From positions 368,750 to 432,749 of the forward strand of contig JAGPYM010000032.1 of assembly GCA_020736575.1 (NCBI GenBank): a DNA stretch of 64,000 bases, read 5' to 3'. Position numbers and translations under genes: made by a program. The notes under the pieces were generated by a model. That model was not told the DNA's origin and ran no database searches. It saw only the letters and a list, made by a program, of their open reading frames with translations. This DNA is from Thelonectria olida (Eukaryota > Ascomycota > Sordariomycetes > Hypocreales > Nectriaceae). The first letter of the stretch is position 1; each line of letters begins with the position of its first letter. This document shows positions 57,206-64,000 of this stretch, in pieces.

Positions 57206-58015
57206 TCAGCTTCTCAAATCATCTACCGCATTGAGCGGATAAGGATCAAAGGACTGATCAGTCCACTCTTCTATCTGAATCTGCATGAGCTCCTCGAACG
57301 ACACTTGCCCTTTCAATGCCTTTTCTCTTGTCCTTTTGGTGGGTAGATTCCAATAGGACTTGATATCGCAGAAATCGGCCGGATAGGTTGCGAGCCCGTC
57401 CTTGAAGTCGTCGTCCGAGAACGTAACCTTTGAAACTGTGAGACGCCGGCCAAAGTAGTCGATGAGGTCTTGAACGACACAGGAAATCCTCTTGATGGTC
57501 TCCTGGGTGGCAAAATCACGGCCGTCTGGTACACCTCTGTCCAGGATCTCGAGGGAGATTCGCTCCGGATTGGTCATTCGAAAGAGATCTAGGAGACTTG
57601 ACGCTAGATTTGTCGCATTGCAATACCGACGATCAACCTGGACAGTAATGTGTCGCACCAGGGACTCGACGCTCGCTGGTTTTTCCCCATTACCAAGTTT
57701 GTTATTCAGGAACTGGTTGAGCCAGTTTGACGACATGACGAATGTATTCTCTTCGTAGAACACACATCTGGCTTCCTGGATCAGCTGTTGTGCTGCCTCA
57801 TCACCGTTCAAATGCTCCATGAACAGCCTGAATGTGTAAACGGCTCTGCAACACTGCCACTCGAAGATCCCATCGAATTCAATGGGTTCGTCTTCTACAA
57901 GGCACCTACGAAAGGTGTGACGGCGGCCATCCTTCGATAGACTCGCAAAAGCGGCGACTGTTGGTTCACCGAGGATGCCGAGCATCTCTTGGTATCTCTC
58001 GAAATCTTGGTTCAA
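57206..58015 (-). CDS. Orphan paralogue, 'EARCVFYEEN' family, about 269 aa
   Basis: A long frame ends at 57206. The first residues are uncertain: the frame is open further upstream to about 58066 without an ATG, so the true start probably lies in an upstream exon or is non-annotated. Conserved with the gene at 61260: LGILGEPTVAAFASLSKDGRR aligns with LGGRTMKQFAMLDEEDRRD, then QQLIQEARCVFYEENTFV with QQLTQEARRVFYEENDFF, and SLVRHITVQVDRRYCNATNL with SLVRNIAVLVERHQCRCGNL. The C-terminal part (DLIDYFGRRLTVSKVTFSDD and on) is absent from the other. Looks like a folded globular protein of unknown function, typical of F-box-less fungal orphan expansions. Confidence 0.5.
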   Translation of the reverse strand: MNQDFERYQEMLGILGEPTVAAFASLSKDGRRHTFRRCLVEDEPIEFDGIFEWQCCRAVYTFRLFMEHLNGDEAAQQLIQEARCVFYEENTFVMSSNWLNQFLNNKLGNGEKPASVESLVRHITVQVDRRYCNATNLASSLLDLFRMTNPERISLEILDRGVPDGRDFATQETIKRISCVVQDLIDYFGRRLTVSKVTFSDDDFKDGLATYPADFCDIKSYWNLPTKRTREKALKGQVSFEELMQIQIEEWTDQSFDPYPLNAVDDLRS

Positions 58016-58797
58016 TCGAGCGTGGTGAGCTCTTCCGGGGTCCTTGTAGCATTGTGTTAGGATTCCTCATCAAATGCGGCCTGATTGGGAGAAGGCCGGC
58101 GGGCGAAGGACTTCATACCTCTTCGATTGTTGTAGGGCTTTGACACATCGGTTTTCCTTTTCTTTTCCCTCCTCTTTGTCTTCCGAATGGTGCACGTTGT
58201 GTGCGGACTCTGCTCTCAAACTCCCACCCGGAGCAGCCGCTTCGTCAAGAGAAGAGATAGTTGGATGAAAGAGTAGGAAGTGAACAGAGCTTTGGAAGGC
58301 CAGCATTTCGATCAAGGACCTCGTCGTTGCCCTTTTCTATTCGTTCCGAGCTGATACCATAACGCTGCCATTGAGCACCTCCGTCGAGGGCCAAAGACCG
58401 CCTATTTTCATGTTGTGCGATATCTAGAAGATAACCTGATAAGCGACTAAAAAATTACAAAAACATCATGCCCATGTCGGACCAGAAGTTGGCCGAGATG
58501 CTGCTGCGTGTTTAGTCCAAAAAAGAATGGCGGCGGCTGGTGGGCCATACCGCGTGTTACAAGTGGCACTAGTAATCGCAAGAGAGGGCCCAAATCAACT
58601 GGGCTAGAAAACGGCTAGCCAGCCTTCAATCTAGCTTCTGAAACGGGACAATGTACAGTGATCCAAATAAGGCTCGAAATCGCCTTGAGCCATCCTATCA
58701 AAGACAAAGCTGTCACACCTTTCGCGTCCGGATTGTCATGAAACGCAGCGCGACCCGATACGATAGCTAGCTGCCTTCGCAAAGTCAAACCGCCATC

Positions 58798-60781
58798 ATG
58801 ACTGACATGATTTCCACGATGCCGGTCGAGGTCTTGCGTATGATCGCCGAGAAGGTTGTACTCCATCCTATCCATCCTCTGTCGCAACCAGTTGTTGATG
58901 TATCCAGATGAACGACATTCGAGATCTTAAATCGCTTACCGAAGTGTCAAGAACGGTACGGTCCGCAGTTCTGGTGCTTTTCTGGCATGCTATCGAGATT
59001 AGTCCGCGAAGCGAATTCTATCTTCATGAACTGCCTATCGTTGGTCTGCTGCATGCTCCACTATGCTACACAAAACACTTGAGCTTTCAGTCCTCGTTTC
59101 ACGACCACACCTTCGTCAGGTGCCCACATGCTTCTCTAGAAGACAACGAACATGAGGAGTTTATTCATCTTGCCCTGGCTGCGGAGATAATCATGGGAAG
59201 GGATTCCCTCGATCACTTACAGAGCTTCAGGTAATGTGTCATTCGCTGTCACTTTGGATACACAGCTGATCCAGAGCCATTGGCTAACCAAATTCCTAGC
59301 TGGAACATGGGGACCTGCGTACCGCAGAGCATTCTCGGTCCCCGCGGAATCATTTCCCTATGGCACTCGTCCCTTCAATCTCTCAGCCTCACGACGTCTT
59401 ATGATTGTACCGGACATGACAACTGTGCCTTCTCTCGTCACCGCAAAAGTGCTATAGATCTTGGCACACTGCGTGAGCTGCGGTCGTTCTGCTGGAAGGC
59501 GCCGCGGGGAGAAGACTTGGACACCTTGTCCCTGGCTATCCGCAACAACAGGCGGCATCTAAGCAGTCTTGAGCTGGACTTTGTGGACTGGGAAGGCCTG
59601 AAGCTGCGGCGCACTCGGGGTTTCGACATGGTTAGCAATGGAGAGATGCGTGGTGGCTCTTGCATGTTCTCGAACAAGATCCTTCGCTTGACTTCTGTTC
59701 CTGACGCACCATGGTTTGGTCAACTCCAAGCTCTGTCTCTGTCTGGTGTTCCGGTAGGAGCAGATCTCGCAGGCGCGATCGATTTTAGGAAGATCAGATC
59801 TCTGTCGTTGCGGAAGTGCCTTGGATGGCACCTGCTCTTGGCGCGAATCATGGACGAGAAGACAGAGGTCAGGCTGCAGACGCTTGAGATCCAAGACCGC
59901 CCTCACGAGCCGTCGATCTTAGCGAGGAAGCAGGCGCTCGCCCGGTTTCTTGACAGCTTCAGGGGGCTTGAGAGATTGTTTGTGAGCCTTGTGGGCCCAC
60001 CGTCATCACACGAAATTGACTTCTGGGCCCACGTTGTGGGTCATCGAGAAACGTTGCGGAGATATGTGCAACATGAGAGAATCTATAAGGGAATCAATGG
60101 CCCGTCATGGCCCTGTGAGTTTGATTCTTCACGGGTTGGACTCTCGAAACGAGATATCCTGCAGATCAGAAACGATCCGTCGTCGAGCTCGCTCGGCAGT
60201 CTGAGGCCGGAATGTTTAGGCTTGGCCTGCATTCCCGAACACTGGGTAAGGTGGAGGTGGCAGCTGATAGGTCGATGACGTTCATCCAAGATCCCCTTGC
60301 TAACGAGAAGTCATAGAAACCGATTGTGTCGCCATTCATCGCAGAGTCATGCCTCAAACTACTGCATATCCGCCAGTCAGCCCAGGACGTAAGATATAGG
60401 CCGTGGTGGGCGTGGGAGCGTATTGCCGAGCCTGTCGATCAACACTTTCGAGGTACCGCAATTGACTTCAGTTTGAACTTCACCGAGGATATCCAATCCG
60501 AATATCACTTGCGCAAGCGATGGAGGCACTGTAGCCAGCTCCTCGATTTTGTCACGTGGGCGTTTGGTCCCCACGGACTGGGTTCGCTGCAGTTTGTTGT
60601 GTTCGGAGACTTCGCACACGGTGGTCGGGAGACGGAAAGCCAGATATGTTTTTGCAGAGATGAGAAGATTGGGGCTTTTGTTGAAATCAATCGGCACGAT
60701 GCGAGATGGAGACAGATGGTCCGGGATTACCGCGATGTTTTGGAGGCTTGCCCTTCGGAAACTCTACTATACGCGACCTAA
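58798..60781 (+). CDS. F-box / leucine-rich-repeat-like protein, 597 aa, three introns
   Basis: Exons 58798-58857, 58908-59230, 59300-60245 and 60317-60781. Introns of 50, 69 and 71 nt; the last two have CTAAC branch sites. Junction phases agree, giving 598 codons. The F-box is MPVEVLRMIAEKV at about residues 8-20, continuing across intron 1 as DIRDLKSLTEVSRTVRSAVL. LRR-like strands include LGTLRELRSFCWKAP, HLSSLELDFVDWEGL, LQALSLSGVPVGADL and IRSLSLRKCLG. An SCF substrate receptor is the family expectation. Intron 1 could start three bases earlier (GTTGTA), changing one residue. The gene is bracketed by two members of one orphan family. Confidence 0.7.
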
Positions 60782-61259
60782 GGTACGACGGTCACCTTAT
60801 TACTCCTCGGATAGAAAAACAGACCTCGATGAAGGGTGCAGCTCGTCCTTGATCGCCCTAGTTTTTGTGAATTGAATTTGGGCCGTCTGGCAAGGTAGAC
60901 CTATCCAACGTCCAATCAGCTGCAGTCATCCAAACAAACTCACAGTCGCAAAGACCTTGAGCTCGCAGCATCCACCAGCACATCTGAAAAGAACGACGGA
61001 CGACAGGCAGATGCTTCAAAAGATCAAAACCTTGTAGAGAATGGATAGTTGGAATTGGAAGAAGTAAAGAATTGCGGTGCATTGCAAGCATCTGACACGA
61101 CGGCGCATTTAATATAAGTTAGGTGTCGTCGAGACAAATGCTTGAGATTTCAAAAATATGAGCCAAAAAGATAGTTAAAGGGTCTTGGTTTTTGAGCTGC
61201 TACGTCTCAATCAGATGAAGAGCCGACCGCTTCCTCATTAGTCGGGATATCTGTCAGTC
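60782..61259. other. Intergenic, nothing supported
   Basis: 3' ends of the F-box/LRR gene and of the minus-strand orphan gene. No feature seen. Confidence 0.4.
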
Positions 61260-61784
61260 TCACTCCAGTTCGTGTCGATCGTATCGCTCCCAGCAGTCCC
61301 GCCATTCGTAAGTGATACTGTCCAAATTGGAAAATATCCTTGCTTGCTGGAAAAAGTCCGTTAGGTTCCCACACCTGCATTGGTGGCGTTCGACTAGGAC
61401 CGCGATGTTGCGCACGAGTGACGCGACAGGAGCAGCGTCGATCCTTCCTTCCCCCGGTAGGATATCGTCCAGAAAGTCATCCAGGTCATCCAACCAGACG
61501 AAAAAGTCATTTTCCTCGTAGAACACCCGTCTGGCTTCTTGCGTCAATTGCTGCCCCAGCTTGCTGTTTCCGAACTCCTTCCGGAACACCAAGAAGGAAT
61601 GCGTGGCGTTGAGTTTATCCAAGTCCATGTACTCGCGCACCTCAATCGACTCGTCCGCCACTAGATGCTGGCAGAAGATGTCGCGGCGGTCTTCTTCGTC
61701 AAGCATTGCAAATTGTTTCATGGTTCTTCCGCCAAGCATGTCGAACAGGATGCTTGGGGCAAGCGGGGGATGACTAAGTGTCAT
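61260..61784 (-). CDS. Orphan paralogue of the 57206 gene, 174 aa
   Basis: Single frame from the ATG at 61784 (the frame is open a little further upstream, so an earlier exon is possible). It shares the EAR.VFYEEN, SLVR.I.V.V.R..C...NL and D/EDRR blocks with the protein at 57206 but stops about 100 residues earlier, after YEWRDCWERYDRHELE. The missing C-terminal part suggests either truncation or that the longer paralogue was extended. Acidic middle (VWLDDLDDFLDDILPGEG). Function unknown. Confidence 0.5.
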   Translation of the reverse strand: MTLSHPPLAPSILFDMLGGRTMKQFAMLDEEDRRDIFCQHLVADESIEVREYMDLDKLNATHSFLVFRKEFGNSKLGQQLTQEARRVFYEENDFFVWLDDLDDFLDDILPGEGRIDAAPVASLVRNIAVLVERHQCRCGNLTDFFQQARIFSNLDSITYEWRDCWERYDRHELE

Positions 61785-62579
61785 TCCCTTCAACGCATCT
61801 GTGACCTGGTCGGAGACGTCATCAATTTATGTATAAAGCATCCGTGAACGGTGAGTGGGTGAGTGGGTGGGTGGAATGAGGGTATCGAGGGATGGTTCGT
61901 CGATTCATTGCTTACTTACTTGGCATGTATTATTGTCGGGGCTAGACGACTCCTTGCATTGGGTTGGGGTAGTCGGGCTGTCCATGTTGACAGATATGTA
62001 GACCTTGGCCTTGTTTGATTGAAGGCACGACAAGATGTAGACATTGCCTAGACGGTATCGCACAGCCATGCGTACTATTTATCTACATGTGATCAGGCCC
62101 TTCTTTCCATCGCAGAGCGATATGGACGTGCGAATTCCGGCCACGGGAGCATGAGGTCAACCCAAAACTACCATGGTCGAACTGACCATGTTAGCCTAGC
62201 AAGGTAAAATTTGGTCAGAGGACGAGTCTTTGCTGGCCTAGAATTCAAGGCCAGGGGAATCTCAACCAGGAACATCGAAGAACGGATGCATTCGAGGATA
62301 CCCAACCGTCGCATGCCTGCTTAGGGAGTCAAATTACTTAGGGAATGTCGTTTGTGGTCATGTTCGTGGAAACGCAACACACGACTAAATTAAACTAAGT
62401 TATCTACACAAGATATCTCCAAATCCACAATTCTCATAAGCAATTTTTCTTCTCCCTTCCCCTCTTCTCCCCATGCGCGCCTTGACCCACCCGGCCGTAC
62501 CAATACAGATCTGCAGTATCATCCCCGTCATTGTATATAATGCTAATACATGACCATAGGAGTGTTTTCAAGGAGACAC
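61785..62579. other. Intergenic with a short GTGAGTGG tandem
   Basis: No gene supported. A 24-bp tract at 61850-61873 is made of GTGAGTGG-like units. Confidence 0.45.
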
Positions 62580-63428
62580 TCAGGTGAAAACCGCTGCTTC
62601 CCTAAGTTGCCAGATTGCATGGACTGCGTCTCCGGGCTGTACACTTTGACGATCTATTGCTTTGGCCTTCGGACTTGGTCTATTGGAGATGGTGTCGTTC
62701 GCAGACGGCGCTGGATCCTCTACTAAAGGGATTATCCACTCCTCCAGGAACTTAAAGTCGTCGTCAGTCAACAACCCTTGATGCGAGCAATCCTCCATAA
62801 ATTCAGGAGACAGTCGTGAAAAGCAGTGATGCGACTCTGATTCAGCAGCATGCTCGCTAGTCGACTCTTGTGTGCACCCCTCAGACATGCCATGGGGTCT
62901 CGGGAAAATGCCCGCCATCGTTTCGATTTCGGTCGCGCTCGATGTAGCAGCTCGATGTTGCATGTCGATGTCGTTGATGGTAATATCGGCAGAAGTGCTT
63001 GTGTCGAATGCAGATAAGTTCCTAGGCTCGAGTATTGCCTGGCGCGGTTCATGGGTATCGAAGAGCGCCTTGCTGTGTCCTGGAACCAAATCCTGCAATT
63101 CTCCTCGTGGACTCACCAAGGACGCGGTAAGCTCACTTGTTGCGGAGGATGAAAATGGAAGCCAAACACGTCTTGGGTCGATGTAGGTAGGTAGGGGGAC
63201 CGTTTGGTTGTGGATGTGATCCCAAATACTTTCCCCCGAAAGCTGACAGTAGTCTGCTTGCTTTTGGGTTTCATAGTAGCATGACCAGGAGTTGTATGGT
63301 TGATCGACGCATGCCGACATGCTGAAGACTCCGAGATGTGACGGGACGACAATGATCGGATTGAGAGGAGGACTGTACTTTGTGGCGTAACTGGATTCTT
63401 TGATCGTGTGTAAAGTGAAGAAATTCAT
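62580..63428 (-). CDS. Hypothetical protein, 282 aa
   Basis: Single frame with ATG at 63428 (an upstream in-frame TTG is not credible). Ser/Thr/Pro-rich and mostly disordered-looking; aromatic-rich near the start (QPYNSWSCYYETQKQADYC). A short acidic-hydrophobic helix LLTDDDFKFLEEWIIPLVED lies at about residues 215-235 and resembles a transactivation or protein-interaction segment (inference). The last part, DAVHAIWQLREAAVF, is helical. No DNA-binding domain visible. Not recognised. Confidence 0.5.
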   Translation of the reverse strand: MNFFTLHTIKESSYATKYSPPLNPIIVVPSHLGVFSMSACVDQPYNSWSCYYETQKQADYCQLSGESIWDHIHNQTVPLPTYIDPRRVWLPFSSSATSELTASLVSPRGELQDLVPGHSKALFDTHEPRQAILEPRNLSAFDTSTSADITINDIDMQHRAATSSATEIETMAGIFPRPHGMSEGCTQESTSEHAAESESHHCFSRLSPEFMEDCSHQGLLTDDDFKFLEEWIIPLVEDPAPSANDTISNRPSPKAKAIDRQSVQPGDAVHAIWQLREAAVFT

Positions 63429-64000
63429 CTTCAATCAGACTGGCCCTGAGACGGTTTATGGCTAAATACGAAAAGGGGGTTTAAGGAGGCGAAGCGAGCT
63501 TGATGAGACGAATGGAGATGGAGAAAGGAGATCACGGATCTGGACAAGGGTGAGTGGCTGGGTCGGGTGATCCCGTTGAGCTCGACTGGCGTAAGCTCAA
63601 GTTGATAGATGAACCTGATCCCGGTTCTTGGTTTGCAAGAATCTTGACCCAGCGAAGGCATGGGAAGGAGCCAATCGAATGAATGAATTCGTTTTCTTTG
63701 CACAAGGTTCCGGCGTGAACTACTTGGCTCTGCCGAAGGTATTGCCCGCCCCTCATATCACTACGCCGGACGTGACCCGACCTCCTGACTCTGGTGCTAG
63801 GGTAGTGACTTCAATATTCTTACCCTCCGAAACGTTGTGAGGCGCCGCCTGGCGTAGGCAAAAGTTGATAAGGGATGAACAGCCTAGAACTTGCGAAAAT
63901 GGAGCAAGGCAGATGTGAATACCTCCTATCAATATGTTATTTAGGACTTAGAAAAGCCGTTCTAGCGTCTCGTGATCTCACTCAACTGCTACAGGGGAAC
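63429..64000. other. Upstream region at window edge
   Basis: Promoter of the last gene and beyond. No further gene supported before the window ends. Confidence 0.4.

Overview
The window is nuclear DNA of a filamentous ascomycete. Genes are interrupted by short introns (about 41-175 nt) with GTRNGT-type donors, CTRAC-type branch sites and AG acceptors, and several protein families are typical of Pezizomycotina. The endochitinase at 41552-43032 reads almost domain-for-domain like the Ech42/Chi18-5 type of Trichoderma and relatives, so Sordariomycetes, probably Hypocreales, is my best guess. That placement is inference; no species can be named. There are no bacterial-style operons, rRNA genes or convincing tRNAs.

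Region 1 (1-29.6 kb) is gene-poor and looks accessory. It holds the end of a kinase-like protein, a few orphan proteins, two decayed genes (5851-6830 and a patatin-like phospholipase at 24786-25654), three clusters of palindromic ATCGAT/TTCGAA-rich repeats, a diverged direct duplication (about 16.4 and 18.1 kb) and an AT-rich stretch (10.7-15.8 kb). The AT-rich stretch carries a small family of coiled-coil repeat proteins and an unusual six-exon gene with micro-exons whose five introns are all in phase 2. A MADS-box-like regulator candidate, two 2EXR-family genes (one truncated) and a UROD/MetE-like protein complete this half.

Region 2 (30.6-43 kb) is denser: a KstD-type FAD dehydrogenase, a nuclear-looking orphan protein, two related F-box-like proteins, a TM2 membrane protein, an intact 2EXR protein, a peroxisomal-type acyl-CoA oxidase ending in PKL, and the secreted GH18 chitinase.

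Region 3 (43-47.7 kb) has an 11-copy 54-bp minisatellite, an orphan gene of uncertain model and an (AAC)n microsatellite.

Region 4 (47.9-54.8 kb) is a compact oxidative group: a CYP7/CYP8-like P450 and a second P450 in divergent orientation, an epoxide hydrolase, and a BAH-domain protein. It resembles a small catabolic or specialised-metabolism cluster, but no polyketide synthase, NRPS or terpene cyclase is present in the window.

Region 5 (55.4-64 kb) holds an F-box/ankyrin protein, an F-box/LRR-like protein flanked on both sides by two members of one orphan family, and a last orphan gene. Exon coordinates given below were worked out by hand from splice signals and reading-phase agreement. 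Where all junction phases fit I treat the model as good, but transcripts have not been seen.
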